NCBI RefSeq assembly: GCF_007829955.1
Contig: NZ_VIWX01000005.1
Location: 186,001-250,000 of the forward strand
Origin: Saccharopolyspora dendranthemae
Lineage (GTDB): Bacteria; Actinomycetota; Actinomycetes; Mycobacteriales; Pseudonocardiaceae
Reading direction: 5' to 3'
DNA length: 64,000 nucleotides
Shown here: positions 51,160 to 60,420 of the stretch, in pieces
How positions within the stretch are numbered: position 1 is the first letter of the stretch
Layout: every line of letters begins with the position of its first letter
Position numbers and translations under genes: made by a program
Notes under the pieces: generated by a model
Seen by the model: the letters and a program-made list of their open reading frames with translations, nothing else
Database searches by the model: none
Told to the model about the DNA's origin: nothing

Positions 51160-51924
51160 ATGACCGAGTTGCTGCCCGCTCTGCCCGATGAGGGCTTCCA
51201 GCGCGTGCTCTGCGTGGTCGCGCATCCGGACGACATGGAGTACGGCACGTCCGCTGCTGTCGCGCGGTGGACGGCGCGCGGCGTGGACGTCGGATATCTG
51301 CTGCTCACGCGAGGTGAAGCAGGCATGCCGAACCCTCCGGAGGAGACCGCGCGGCTGCGGCTGCAGGAGCAGCGGACCGCGTGCGAGACGGTCGGCGTCG
51401 AGCAGCTCGCGGTCCTCCAGCACCCCGACGGCGTGCTGGTCCACGGCCCGGAGCTGCGGCGGGACATCTGCCGGGAGATCCGCCGGTTCAAGCCGGACGC
51501 CGTGATCGGCATGCCCTACGAGATCGAGACGCCCTTCGGGTTCAACCAGCCGGATCACCGCGCCGCCGGGCTGGCGACCGTCGACGCGATCAACGACGCG
51601 GGGACCCGGTGGATCTTCCCCGAGCAGATCGACGACGAGGGCTTCGAGACGTGGAGCCCGCGGTGGTTCCTCATCCCCGGGATGCCCGGGGCGGGGGACG
51701 CGACGCACGGCGTGGACGTCACCGGCAGGCCGGTGGAGCTGGGGGTCGCCTCGCTGGAATCCCACGCCGCGTACCTGGCGGCGCTCCCGGACCACCCCGT
51801 TCCAGCGGATTTCATCCCGAAGATCTTGGCCGCCAACGGAAAACTGCTCGGCGTGGAGCACGCGGTGCTCTTCCGCGCCGTCGACCGCCACGCGCCCCCG
51901 CCCTTCCTGGACGACCTGACCTGA
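51160..51924 (+). CDS. PIG-L/LmbE-family deacetylase
   Basis: 254 residues. Metal-binding AHPDD motif in VLCVVAHPDDMEYG, then LLTRGEAGMPNPPEETARLR and the downstream metal His in NQPDHRAAG. Family members remove N-acetyl groups from sugars, as in mycothiol synthesis (MshB) and mycothiol-conjugate cleavage (Mca). This protein is shorter than MshB and Mca, and the substrate is open. ATG 51160. Confidence 0.87.
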   Translation: MTELLPALPDEGFQRVLCVVAHPDDMEYGTSAAVARWTARGVDVGYLLLTRGEAGMPNPPEETARLRLQEQRTACETVGVEQLAVLQHPDGVLVHGPELRRDICREIRRFKPDAVIGMPYEIETPFGFNQPDHRAAGLATVDAINDAGTRWIFPEQIDDEGFETWSPRWFLIPGMPGAGDATHGVDVTGRPVELGVASLESHAAYLAALPDHPVPADFIPKILAANGKLLGVEHAVLFRAVDRHAPPPFLDDLT

Positions 51925-52203
51925 CCCGCCGCCGTTCGCGGGATCGAGATCGACCTGCGGGCGGGACTTCGGCTCGCGTTCGGCCGTGCGGGCGGAATCG
52001 GGTGTGATCTCCCTCGTGTCGTGGTCGCGCCGCCGCGGGAGCAGGTAAGGTCAGCGCTATCTACTCACGAGTAGGTAGTTGCCGCCAGGATCGCCCGTCG
52101 ACCGGGGTGAAGCCGGTTGTTCTGGCAAAACCGGCGTGTGGCAGGGGTGTTCGTCGGTAGGGTGGCGAGCGGGTCGGATTGTCGCTGAACAGCTGGGGGT
52201 TGC

Positions 52204-54696
52204 GTGACGCTCGTGGGGCGGCACGATTCGTTGCGCGTCCTCGCCGATGCCGCCTCGGCCGCGAAGGTCGGACAGGGCGCGCTGGTCATGGTGCGAGCCG
52301 ATCCCGGACTCGGTGTCACGAGCCTGCTCGAAGCGCACGTGTCGGCCATGCGGGACTCGGGCCTGCGCCTCCACCGGATTCCGGTGCTGCGGCCGGGTGG
52401 TCGCACGTCGCTGTCGGATCAGATGCCCGAGCTGGACGAGCCCGCGATGGTCGTGATCGACGACCTGCACCAGGCCGATGACGCAACGCTGCTCGCGCTG
52501 CACGCCCTCGCCGAGGACGTCTACAGCAGGCCGCTGCTGATCGTGGCGGGCAGGCATCGCCGCGTCGCGGCTCAGCGGTTCGCCGCGCTCGACAGGTTCG
52601 CGATCGTGCACGACCTCGAACCGCTGACCCCCGACGCCGTCCGCGCGATGCTCGGGGAACCCTCACCGCGCGCCGCGGACGCCGGGGGCAACCCGTGGTT
52701 GCTGAGCCGGATCCACGCCGCCGACCGGCCCGCGCAGGTGACGGTCTGGGCGGCGGACCTCGCCGGTGCGGACACCCACCTGCTGCGCTGCGCCGCGCTG
52801 CTGGGCGACGCCGCTTCCGTCGACGAGCTCGCGGCGGTGACCGGCGCGACGCCGAGTGAGGTGCTCTCCGGCGTCGCGAGGCTGACCGCGCAGGGGCTGG
52901 CCGAGGAAGCGGCCGGCGAGGTGCGGCTGCGATATCCGTTGCTGCGCAAGGACATCGTCTCCACCTCCAGCGGTCTGCGGGGCTCGGTGGCCAAGGTGCT
53001 CGCCCAGCGCGGTGCCCGTGTCGAACGCGTCGCCGAGCACCTCGTGCACGGCACGGTGGATTCCTGGACCATCGACTGGCTCACCGAACGCGCCGAGATG
53101 CTGACCGCGCGGGCCACGCCGGCGGTCGTGCGGCTGCTGGAGCGGGGAGTGGCCGCGCTGCAGCCCGGCGACCCGAGACTGCCTCCGCTGCGCGCGGCGT
53201 GGGTCGAGGCGCTGCTGTGGAGCGGGCAGATGGACCGGGCCCGGCGCGCGGCCTCCGAAGGCCTGCTGGCGCAGCCCGACGAGTCGATCCGGAACCGGCT
53301 CCTCGCCGTGCTGGGCATCATCGCCAGCGGCGAGTTCACGCCCGAGCCGGTCCTCGAGGTGCTGGAAACCGTTCGAGGAGAAGGAGATCTGCCGCCCCGG
53401 CTCGCCGTCCTCGACGCCTACGCCCAACTGCTGGCCGGGGACATGGAGGCCACCCAACGCGCCGTCGCGGCGGCGAGCCCTGCCGCAGCAGACGATCCGC
53501 TCGTCGAGGTCTACCTGTGCAACGTCCGGACGATCGGGCTGTGCCTGCTGCGCGACTACGCCGCCGCGCGCGAACAGCTGGACCGGGGCGCCGTGCTGCT
53601 GGAGATCTCGGCCTACGACCGGGCGCAATGGCTGATCTCCCGGATGCTGCGGGCGCTGCTGCAGAACCTGGAGCACGACCCGGACGTGCTCGAGACCATC
53701 GAGCAGGCGAGGCCGATCGCCCGCGATCTGGGGCTGGGCTTCCTGCCCTGGCTGCACACGATCGCCGCCGTGGCCGCGCTGAACTTCGGCGAGTGGGACC
53801 GTGCGCTCACCGAGGTCGAGGACGCGCTCGCGCTCCCGCACCAGCACGGCATGGCCGGCCCGCTGCACGCGGTGGCGGCCACGATCCTGTTGAACCGAGG
53901 GGACCTCCCGGCGGCCCGCGCCCACGCCCAGCTCGCCGACCGGGCCCCGATCTACGGGGTCGCGATGTTCTACGAGTCGTTGATGATGGTGACCCGTGCC
54001 GTGCTGGCCGGTGTGGACGGAGATCTCGAGCGCGCGATGGAGATCGTGCGCGACGTCGTCGAGCGCAACGTCGGCATGCGGCACGACCGCTCGATCGCGC
54101 CGGTGTGCGTGCCGCTGGTGCGCATCGCCGTCGCAGGTGGGGAGAAGGAACTCGCGCTCCGGCTGATCGACCGGATGCGGGAGTGGAGCGACGAGGACGA
54201 CGCCAAGGTGAACTACTGCTTGGGCCTGGTCGACGGGGACGTGGACCGGTTGCTCGCCGCCGCGCAGGACTTCACGGAGAACAGCACTCCGCTCGTCGCT
54301 GCGCAGGCCGCGCAGGACGCGGCGGTGGCGCTGGCCGCCTCCGGCAGGTCGGCCGCCGCGAAAGCCGCCTACCAGAGCGCGATCGACAAGTACGCGGCGA
54401 TGGCCGCCCACCGGGAGATCGACAGGACCGCGGCCAATCTCCGCTCCTACGGCGTGCAATTCGGCGCCTCCGGCCCGCGCGGACGGCCCAAGCACGGCTG
54501 GGACAGCCTCACCGGCGCTGAGCTGAGGGTCGTGGAACTGGTCGCGCAGGGCCTGACGAACCGGGAGGCCGCCGAGCGGTTGATCCTCTCGGTGCGCACC
54601 GTCGACTCGCACGTCTCCCGCGTCCTGCGGAAGCTGGACTGCTCGTCCCGCCTGGAACTGGCCGTGAAGTTCCGCGACCGGGATGCCGACGCCTGA
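52204..54696 (+). CDS. LAL-type LuxR-family regulator with degenerate P-loop
   Basis: 830 residues. N-terminal AAA/STAND region (VGRHDSLRVLADAASAAKVG), helical TPR-like middle and a C-terminal LuxR helix-turn-helix (about 765-825: LTGAELRVVELVAQGLTNRE, then RLILSVRTVDSHVSRVLRKL). The Walker A position reads DPGLGVTSLL (33-42), with no Lys, while Walker B AMVVIDDLHQAD is intact. ATP binding may therefore be weak. GTG 52204; a CTACTC-AC-GAGTAG dyad lies at 52061-52074. Its target is not clear; the type VII secretion operon follows 280 bases later. Confidence 0.85.
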   Translation: MTLVGRHDSLRVLADAASAAKVGQGALVMVRADPGLGVTSLLEAHVSAMRDSGLRLHRIPVLRPGGRTSLSDQMPELDEPAMVVIDDLHQADDATLLALHALAEDVYSRPLLIVAGRHRRVAAQRFAALDRFAIVHDLEPLTPDAVRAMLGEPSPRAADAGGNPWLLSRIHAADRPAQVTVWAADLAGADTHLLRCAALLGDAASVDELAAVTGATPSEVLSGVARLTAQGLAEEAAGEVRLRYPLLRKDIVSTSSGLRGSVAKVLAQRGARVERVAEHLVHGTVDSWTIDWLTERAEMLTARATPAVVRLLERGVAALQPGDPRLPPLRAAWVEALLWSGQMDRARRAASEGLLAQPDESIRNRLLAVLGIIASGEFTPEPVLEVLETVRGEGDLPPRLAVLDAYAQLLAGDMEATQRAVAAASPAAADDPLVEVYLCNVRTIGLCLLRDYAAAREQLDRGAVLLEISAYDRAQWLISRMLRALLQNLEHDPDVLETIEQARPIARDLGLGFLPWLHTIAAVAALNFGEWDRALTEVEDALALPHQHGMAGPLHAVAATILLNRGDLPAARAHAQLADRAPIYGVAMFYESLMMVTRAVLAGVDGDLERAMEIVRDVVERNVGMRHDRSIAPVCVPLVRIAVAGGEKELALRLIDRMREWSDEDDAKVNYCLGLVDGDVDRLLAAAQDFTENSTPLVAAQAAQDAAVALAASGRSAAAKAAYQSAIDKYAAMAAHREIDRTAANLRSYGVQFGASGPRGRPKHGWDSLTGAELRVVELVAQGLTNREAAERLILSVRTVDSHVSRVLRKLDCSSRLELAVKFRDRDADA

Positions 54697-54815
54697 GGAA
54701 TCGTCGACGGTGGTCGTTGCCGCAGGTGCGGGACTCGGCTCGCACAGCAATGCCTTCCCACGTGGTTCTCCGCCACCCGCACCGCCGAGCAGGGCGATTC
54801 CGCGATGCCCCAAAG

Positions 54816-54833
54816 ATCAGCAACATTGCTGAT
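54816..54833. promoter_or_regulatory. Operator-like dyad before the type VII secretion operon
   Basis: ATCAGCAA-CA-TTGCTGAT, perfect 8-bp arms, flanked by AAAG and GTTT. About 140 bases before the first gene at 54974; AT-rich compared with its surroundings. Confidence 0.5.
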
Positions 54834-54973
54834 GTTTCGGTACCGGCCTTCTGATGATCTGTAGGTGCTGCGCTGGGGGGCGCGGTCGGCACGGGGGTGG
54901 CGGCACAGCCGACCCCCGTGCCCTGCACATTTCGGCCGCAAGCACCGGCCGATCAGAGGAAGGCAGACCGGAC

Positions 54974-56086
54974 ATGACCGAATCCGGAGAGGCGGACGTC
55001 GTCGCCGTGGCGTCGGCCGGCGTGCACGACCTGGCCAGGGCGACCACTTCCGTGCTCGAAGGCGCCGGACCGGTGGGCGAGGTGGGCACACCCGTCGTGC
55101 GGACCCTGACCCACGTCTGGGAGGGCTACTTCGGCGCCCCGATCCCACCGGAGGGCACCAACTGGAACGCCTACACCCACGAGCAGCTGTACGCGATGGT
55201 GTGGGAGAGCGCCGACGTCACCGACGTCACCGGTGTTGCCGACGAATGGGGCAGGCACAGCACCGAGCTCGCCGGCCACGCTGATTCCCTGCAGCGCAAC
55301 CGTTCTGCGATGCAGACCCACTGGAGCAGCGAGTCCGCCGACGCGGCCGGCGGCAGGCTGGGGATGATCGGTGACCGGACGTCCGGCGTGGGGGAGCGGG
55401 CGAGCACGGTCTCGCACGCCACCCAGAACGCGGGCGACGCCCTGTCCTCCGCGCGCAACGCGATGCCTCCGCCACCCGGGGACGCGACCGGCGCCGTGGT
55501 CGGGACCGGTGTCGCCGGAGCGGGCGCGGGTGCCGTGGTCGGCGGGGTCGTCGGTGCCGCCGCGGGCGGTGTGGGAGCGGTTCCCGGCGCGATGATCGGC
55601 GCTGCTGTCGGAGCGGCTGCGGCCGGGGGCAGCAGCATGTTCCTGGCCTCCGCCAACGCCGCCGAGAAGAAGGCGGAGGCGGTGCACGTCATGTCGCAGT
55701 ACGAGGCGGTTCTGCGCCGCAGCAGTACCGCGATCGCTCCGGACGCGTCGGGCGCCGCCTGGGGGTCGGCGCCCGCCGCGACCAGTGCGGCCGGCTTCTC
55801 CGGGACGTCGGTCGGAGCACCCACCGGCGGAGCGCCGTGGGGGAAGTTGGTCGGTGGCCCCGACCCGCTGGGAGGAGCGGGACGCGTCGGTGCCGGGATG
55901 GGAGTTCTCGGCGCTCGGGGGATGTTCGGTGCGGGCGGCGCCGCCGGATCGAACGGCATGGCCCCGGGGCGGGGCGCGTCGGCCGGTGGTGACGACGACG
56001 AGCAGGTTCACGAGAACAAGCTGCCCACCATCGACCAGGGACTGTTCGACGACGACCGACCGGCGAGCGCGCCGGTCATCGGCTGA
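54974..56086 (+). CDS. PPE/WXG100-like type VII secretion protein with glycine zipper
   Basis: 370 residues. Residues about 75-150 form a helical WXG-like region with the turn AMQTHWSSESADAAGG. About 165-220 is a glycine-zipper membrane-active stretch (GAVVGTGVAGAGAGAVVGGV), and the C-terminal half is Gly/Ala/Pro-rich. The N-terminal segment GYFGAPIPPEGTNWNAYTHE resembles actinomycete PPE-type substrates. First of six genes with short gaps or overlaps, so probably a substrate. ATG 54974. Confidence 0.72.
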   Translation: MTESGEADVVAVASAGVHDLARATTSVLEGAGPVGEVGTPVVRTLTHVWEGYFGAPIPPEGTNWNAYTHEQLYAMVWESADVTDVTGVADEWGRHSTELAGHADSLQRNRSAMQTHWSSESADAAGGRLGMIGDRTSGVGERASTVSHATQNAGDALSSARNAMPPPPGDATGAVVGTGVAGAGAGAVVGGVVGAAAGGVGAVPGAMIGAAVGAAAAGGSSMFLASANAAEKKAEAVHVMSQYEAVLRRSSTAIAPDASGAAWGSAPAATSAAGFSGTSVGAPTGGAPWGKLVGGPDPLGGAGRVGAGMGVLGARGMFGAGGAAGSNGMAPGRGASAGGDDDEQVHENKLPTIDQGLFDDDRPASAPVIG

Positions 56087-56101
56087 GAGGGGAGCGGACC
56101 G

Positions 56102-56431
56102 TTGAACAGTGGATACCGCGTCACGACCGACGATCTCGCCGCGCAGGTCAAGGAGCTCTCCAGGGTCGGCGATCAGGCCGACGGGCTGGTGACCTCCGCG
56201 CGGCAGCTGGCCGAGCGGATGCCGATGCTGGGCACCGCGCCGCCCGCGCTGCACCTGGCCATGCGACTGCGGGAGAGCGCGGGTGATTCCGGGTTGACGC
56301 AGGAGATCACCGCCGCGCACACCGAGCTCTCCCACTTCCACAGCGCGCTGCGCGACACCGCCACCGGCTACGAACACACCGACACAGCGGCTGCCGACGC
56401 GCTGCGCGACGCGGACGGGCGGACGACGTGA
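56102..56431 (+). CDS. WXG100-like small type VII secretion protein
   Basis: 109 residues, helical hairpin type: GYRVTTDDLAAQVKELSRVG at the start and HFHSALRDTATGYEHTDTAA at the end, the latter like the YxxxD/E-type export signal. It has no clear WxG turn. Start TTG 56102 with GGGGAG upstream. Likely pairs with a neighbour for export. The stop overlaps the EspG start (GTGA). Confidence 0.75.
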   Translation: MNSGYRVTTDDLAAQVKELSRVGDQADGLVTSARQLAERMPMLGTAPPALHLAMRLRESAGDSGLTQEITAAHTELSHFHSALRDTATGYEHTDTAAADALRDADGRTT

Positions 56432-57243
56432 CGACCGCGATCGCCCGCCCGACGGGCGAGGGAATCCACTTCGGACAGGTCGAGCTCGACCTGCTGTCCA
56501 CCCACGCGGGCGTGCCGTTGCCCTTCCCGCTGCGCATCCCGTCCTTCGGGCGCATCGACGGGGAGCGGGACGTGCTGTTCGCGGCCGCCGGGCAGACCCT
56601 GCGGATGCGCGGTCTCGCCGATGAGGACGGCCCGGCCGGTGCCGCCGCCGAGCTGGTCGCCGCGCTCCGGCAGTACCGGGGCGCGCTGGACCTGGTGCTC
56701 GTCGACGAGTCCGGGGCCACCGGCGTGCTGGCGATGATCTACCGGTCCTCGGCGCTGATCTTCGAGCAGCGGCTCGACGGCGATCCCGCAGGCACCGTGC
56801 GGATTCGCCGGATCGCCTCGAACGCGCTGGTCGACGAGATGGTGGCACTGGTCCCGGAGCGCGCTCCGGTGAAATCGATGCCGATCAACCTCCCGCGACG
56901 CGTCGTGGACGACGTCGCCGAGCTCAACGCGATCGCCGACGACCGAACCAAGCAGCGTCGCTTCCGCGAGCTCGTCCGGGATTCCGGCGGTGATCCGGGG
57001 GCGCTGGACCGGCTGGTGAGCGCCTTGCCCACCCTCATCGGTCGCGGTCAGCTCGGTGCGACCCGGCACACCTGCGGCGGCGATCGCCGCCAGGGGATGG
57101 AACTGTCCTGGTTGGACGGTCCGCACGGGCGGCTCCGGGTGAGCAGGACCGAGGCCGGCTGGGTGAGCATCAACCCGCTCCGCCCGGCGGTCGTGCGGGC
57201 GGCTCTGGCCGACCTGGTCGCGATCGCGCGCGAGCAGCGCTGA
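56428..57243 (+). CDS. EspG-family type VII secretion chaperone
   Basis: 271 residues: FGQVELDLLSTHAGVPLPFP, PFPLRIPSFGRIDGERDVLF and the C-terminal LSWLDGPHGRLRVSRTEAGW with WVSINPLRPAVVRAALADLV are EspG signatures. EspG keeps PE/PPE-type substrates soluble in the cytoplasm before export by the ESX machine. Its place among WXG/PPE-like genes fits. No ecc gene is in the window. Confidence 0.87.
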   Translation: MTTAIARPTGEGIHFGQVELDLLSTHAGVPLPFPLRIPSFGRIDGERDVLFAAAGQTLRMRGLADEDGPAGAAAELVAALRQYRGALDLVLVDESGATGVLAMIYRSSALIFEQRLDGDPAGTVRIRRIASNALVDEMVALVPERAPVKSMPINLPRRVVDDVAELNAIADDRTKQRRFRELVRDSGGDPGALDRLVSALPTLIGRGQLGATRHTCGGDRRQGMELSWLDGPHGRLRVSRTEAGWVSINPLRPAVVRAALADLVAIAREQR

Positions 57244-57267
57244 TCTGAACTCTCGAGAGGACCCAAG

Positions 57268-57669
57268 GTGAACTCTGCACAGCAGTGGCTCGCGGACTAC
57301 GACGCGACGCTCGCGCGTGCGGCCGCCGACGCGAAGGCGGCCAGCGCGGGCCTCAAGCACGTCAACGGCACGGCGTCGTCGCCGCGCGGCGAGATCTCCG
57401 TGCAGGTCGGGCCCAGCGGTGCGCTGGTGGACATCCGGCTGACCCCGGCCGCCCGCGCGCTGGAGGCCGAGAAGCTCGCCCAGCTCATCCTCGCCACGAC
57501 CCAGCAGGCGCAGCGGATGGTCGGCACGCAGGTCATGGAGATCATGACCGACTACCTCGGCGACGGGCCGGCGTTGGACTTCGTCCGGGAGAACATGCCC
57601 GTCGACACCGACGAGCCGGGACCGCAGGACGACGAGGACTTCTTCAACAACCCGAGGGTGATCGTCTGA
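57268..57669 (+). CDS. YbaB/EbfC-family protein
   Basis: 133 residues: residues about 35-90 (ISVQVGPSGALVDIRLTPAA) form the YbaB beta-hairpin, then LAQLILATTQQAQRMVGTQV, then an acidic tail. In actinomycete type VII loci such proteins (EspL-like) are common and may stabilise chaperones. GTG 57268 with GAGAGGA upstream; its stop abuts the next ATG at 57669. Confidence 0.83.
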   Translation: MNSAQQWLADYDATLARAAADAKAASAGLKHVNGTASSPRGEISVQVGPSGALVDIRLTPAARALEAEKLAQLILATTQQAQRMVGTQVMEIMTDYLGDGPALDFVRENMPVDTDEPGPQDDEDFFNNPRVIV

Positions 57670-57986
57670 TGAGCGCACCCTCCGGCGACTTCCGCGTCGA
57701 CCACGAGCAGATCCGCGCCCACGCGGGAACCGTGGCAGGGCTGTCCGACGTGCTGTCGGCCACGGCAGGTGCGATGACCGGTGGACCCGCGGGCAACGCG
57801 CTGGGCACCTTCCTGGAGTTCGCCGCCGCGGGGCTGGACGACGCCATTTCCCAAGCGGCGCAGTCGGTCTCGGACGCGTCGGGCGTGCTGGACAGCGTGA
57901 GCCGCGGGCTGACCGGCACCGCCGAGGACTACCAGCGCGCCGACGACGACGGCGTCGCGCTGCTGCGCGAGGGGGAGAACCGGTGA
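57669..57986 (+). CDS. WXG100-like small type VII secretion target
   Basis: 105 residues: FRVDHEQIRAHAGTVAGLSD and the C-terminal LTGTAEDYQRADDDGVALLR (Y-x-x-x-D export-type motif). Overlaps the preceding stop and the following GTG, so coupled to both. Probable export partner of the large protein that follows. Confidence 0.78.
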   Translation: MSAPSGDFRVDHEQIRAHAGTVAGLSDVLSATAGAMTGGPAGNALGTFLEFAAAGLDDAISQAAQSVSDASGVLDSVSRGLTGTAEDYQRADDDGVALLREGENR

Positions 57987-59140
57987 GCGCCGAGATGAGC
58001 CTTCCGCTGGGTTCGGCCGGGACCATGCGCTTCGTCGCCGACGTGCGGTCCACCAACGACGCGGTCCGCGGCGGCGGGTGGGATTCCGGGAGATACGGCT
58101 CCGGCGACGCGTCCGGTGGTGCGACGGGGGATCCGCTGTCGGCGCTGGTGGGATCCGGTTTCGGGTTCCTCGCCGATCTCGTGCCGTTCCTGGGCGAACC
58201 GCTGCAGCAGCTCGCGGGCGACCCGGGCGCGATCGCCTCCAGCGTGCAGGGTCTGCAGGACGTCGGCAGCGGGGTCGCCTCGATCTCCGACTCCTACGGC
58301 CAGGCGGCCGGCCCGGAGACCAGCGGCTGGTCCGGCGCTGCGGCCACCGAATACCTCAAGACCGCGGCCGAGCTGGTCGGCGGACTCCAGGGGATCGGTG
58401 AGGCCAGCACCGGGCTGGGCGAGGCGCTGGCGGGCATGGGTGATGCGCTGGCGAAGACGGCGAACGAGGTGACGATCCTGGTCAACGAGGCCGTCGGCCG
58501 GATCGTGCTCATCATGAACCAGGCGCTGGCCGCCGCGCAGGCGACGTTCGGCGCGAGCATCGCCGCTGCGATCCCGCAGGTGGTGCAGGTCGCCGCCGAG
58601 TACGGCGCCCGGATCTCGGGGCACATGGGCAACCTGCTCGCCAGCGCTCAGGGGCTGCTCGGGCACGTGGACGAGATCATGAAGGTGCTCAGCGCGGTCG
58701 GCGGCGTGGTCTCGAAGATCGCCGACCAGGCCGAGCAGGTCACCGCCGGATCGACCGCACCCGGCGGTCCCGGCGCCGCTTCCGCGGTGCCCACCTCGGG
58801 CTCCGCTCCCACGGGCGGCGGAGCCTCCACGTCCCCGGGACTGACCAGCGCGGCATCGGCGCTCGGGTCAGGAGGTTCGCCGGGAATCCCGAGCCCCGGC
58901 GGCGTCGCCTCCGCCGGGCCGATACCGGGCACCTCCCCGGCGGCCGGCGCGAGTGCCGGAGCCGGCGGGGGAGTGCCTTCGGGCGCAGGCGGTTTCGGCA
59001 TGGGTCCCTTCGCCCCGCAGCAGAAGCAGCAGCAGTCGCAGGAGGATTCCGAGCGCTCGTCACCGCTGTCGGCGCGGCTGTCGGGCACGCTCGACTTCCC
59101 CGAGCACGACGACCCCGAGTACGGCCCGCGTCACCCCTGA
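57983..59140 (+). CDS. Large WXG-type protein with Gly/Ala/Pro-rich tail, type VII substrate
   Basis: 385 residues. WXG turn TSGWSGAAATEYLKTAAELV about residues 111-130 within a long helical region, and a Gly/Ser/Pro-rich disordered tail from about 250 with a QQKQQQ run, ending FPEHDDPEYGPRHP. GTG 57983 overlaps the previous stop. Last gene of the operon. It appears to be secreted; no enzymatic domain is seen. The 295-base gap to 59436 shows no gene. Confidence 0.75.
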   Translation: MSAEMSLPLGSAGTMRFVADVRSTNDAVRGGGWDSGRYGSGDASGGATGDPLSALVGSGFGFLADLVPFLGEPLQQLAGDPGAIASSVQGLQDVGSGVASISDSYGQAAGPETSGWSGAAATEYLKTAAELVGGLQGIGEASTGLGEALAGMGDALAKTANEVTILVNEAVGRIVLIMNQALAAAQATFGASIAAAIPQVVQVAAEYGARISGHMGNLLASAQGLLGHVDEIMKVLSAVGGVVSKIADQAEQVTAGSTAPGGPGAASAVPTSGSAPTGGGASTSPGLTSAASALGSGGSPGIPSPGGVASAGPIPGTSPAAGASAGAGGGVPSGAGGFGMGPFAPQQKQQQSQEDSERSSPLSARLSGTLDFPEHDDPEYGPRHP

Positions 59141-59435
59141 TTTCCTGGCACACCGCCCCGAGCGATTCCTGGTGCTCGGAACGCTGCGAGCATTGGTTTG
59201 AGCGACCCGGCGCGGTTGATTCAGCGACAGGGCCGGTTCGGGTACTTCCTCGCCGTGGCGGAAGCGGCGGCTTCAAGGCCTCTGGTGGATTCGCGTAGTC
59301 GAGTGACCTGAAATCTCTGGCGGAAAAGCCGTGGAGTCACTGATAGTGATCATCGGCTGATGGAGGGTGGGCGTGCAGGCTCGCGTGTGACGACCGCGAG
59401 TTGCTCGGCGCTGCTGTACGCCGGTGGTCCAACGC

Positions 59436-60236
59436 TTATTTGTGCTGGTATTCAGCTCTGTAGGCGCTGGGTTCGGTGGGCGGCTCGCTCTCGGACTCGC
59501 TCTCGGACTCGTGGAGCCCGAGCTGGACCGAACGGCGGATCTGATCGCGGTTCTCGCGCACGACCTCGGTGAAGAAGCGGTCGGTGCGCTCGTCGTTGAG
59601 CACGTCGAGGATGACCCGGATCGTGGTGTCCACGATGGACTTGACGATCTCGTCGTGGAACGGCAGGTGCTTGATCCGGCCCACCTGCTGGTCGTTCTTG
59701 AGCTTCTCGGTGACGATCTCGCGCAGCACTTCCCGGTGCTCGCCGAGCGAGCGCGCGACGTTCTCCGGGTAGTGGCCGGTTTCAACGACCTTGACGACCT
59801 CGTCGAGGACCGCCACTGTGATCGGCTTCTTGATGGCGAGCACGATCGGACGCGAGAAGCGCTCGATGATCCGCTGCGTGATGCGTTCGCCGAAGGCCCG
59901 GTCGGCGGTGCGGGCGAGCCGCATCAGCAGCACGACGACGCGCAGCAGCCGGAACCCGCGCAGGGCGGGGTGGGCCACCGGGATCATGCCGAGGATCTCG
60001 TACCAGCTCTGCATCGGGAACCGCCGCGTCCAGCCCGCCTCGCGCCACCGCCACAGGAACTCGACGAAGAAGACGCCGCAGATCACCGTGTCGATGATGA
60101 ACACGGTGTGCGCCGTCTCGTGGGAGGTGTCGAAGAAGGTGGCGTAGCAGAGGAGCGCGAGCGAGAACACCGCGAGCACGAGCATCGCGATGTCCAACGT
60201 GGGCGTCCGGCGGAGTGCCACGGTTGCGCTGGTCAT
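59436..60236 (-). CDS. Ion-transport/voltage-sensor-like membrane protein
   Basis: 266 residues. Four hydrophobic segments in the first 110 residues (LDIAMLVLAVFSLALLCYAT, FIIDTVICGVFFVEFLWRWR), then an S4-like helix with spaced arginines (LRGFRLLRVVVLLMRLARTA), as in voltage-sensor domains. No pore helix or selectivity filter can be seen. The rest is a helical cytoplasmic domain with a Ser-Glu repeat (ESESESESEPPTE). Potassium or proton channel relatives are possible. ATG 60236. Confidence 0.78.
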   Translation of the reverse strand: MTSATVALRRTPTLDIAMLVLAVFSLALLCYATFFDTSHETAHTVFIIDTVICGVFFVEFLWRWREAGWTRRFPMQSWYEILGMIPVAHPALRGFRLLRVVVLLMRLARTADRAFGERITQRIIERFSRPIVLAIKKPITVAVLDEVVKVVETGHYPENVARSLGEHREVLREIVTEKLKNDQQVGRIKHLPFHDEIVKSIVDTTIRVILDVLNDERTDRFFTEVVRENRDQIRRSVQLGLHESESESESEPPTEPSAYRAEYQHK

Positions 60237-60321
60237 GGTCGTGATTGTGTCTCACGTCCATCCCAGCACGGGAACACCCGCGCCGAGCACGGGGCGGCGT
60301 GGGGCCGAGCGGCCCGCCCTC

Positions 60322-60391
60322 TCCCAGTTTTAGTCCAAACCGAGCCATGATCATGTCCGAAATGTCGGCTCAGTTAGGACTAAAACTGGGA
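60322..60391. repeat. 70-bp AT-rich palindrome, copy 3
   Basis: Identical to copy 1 over all 70 bases although 49 kb away. Lies between two minus-strand genes, 29 bases past the stop of the upstream one. Confidence 0.92.
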
Positions 60392-60420
60392 CCTGGTGCG
60401 GCGCTCTCGGCGAGTGGCGG

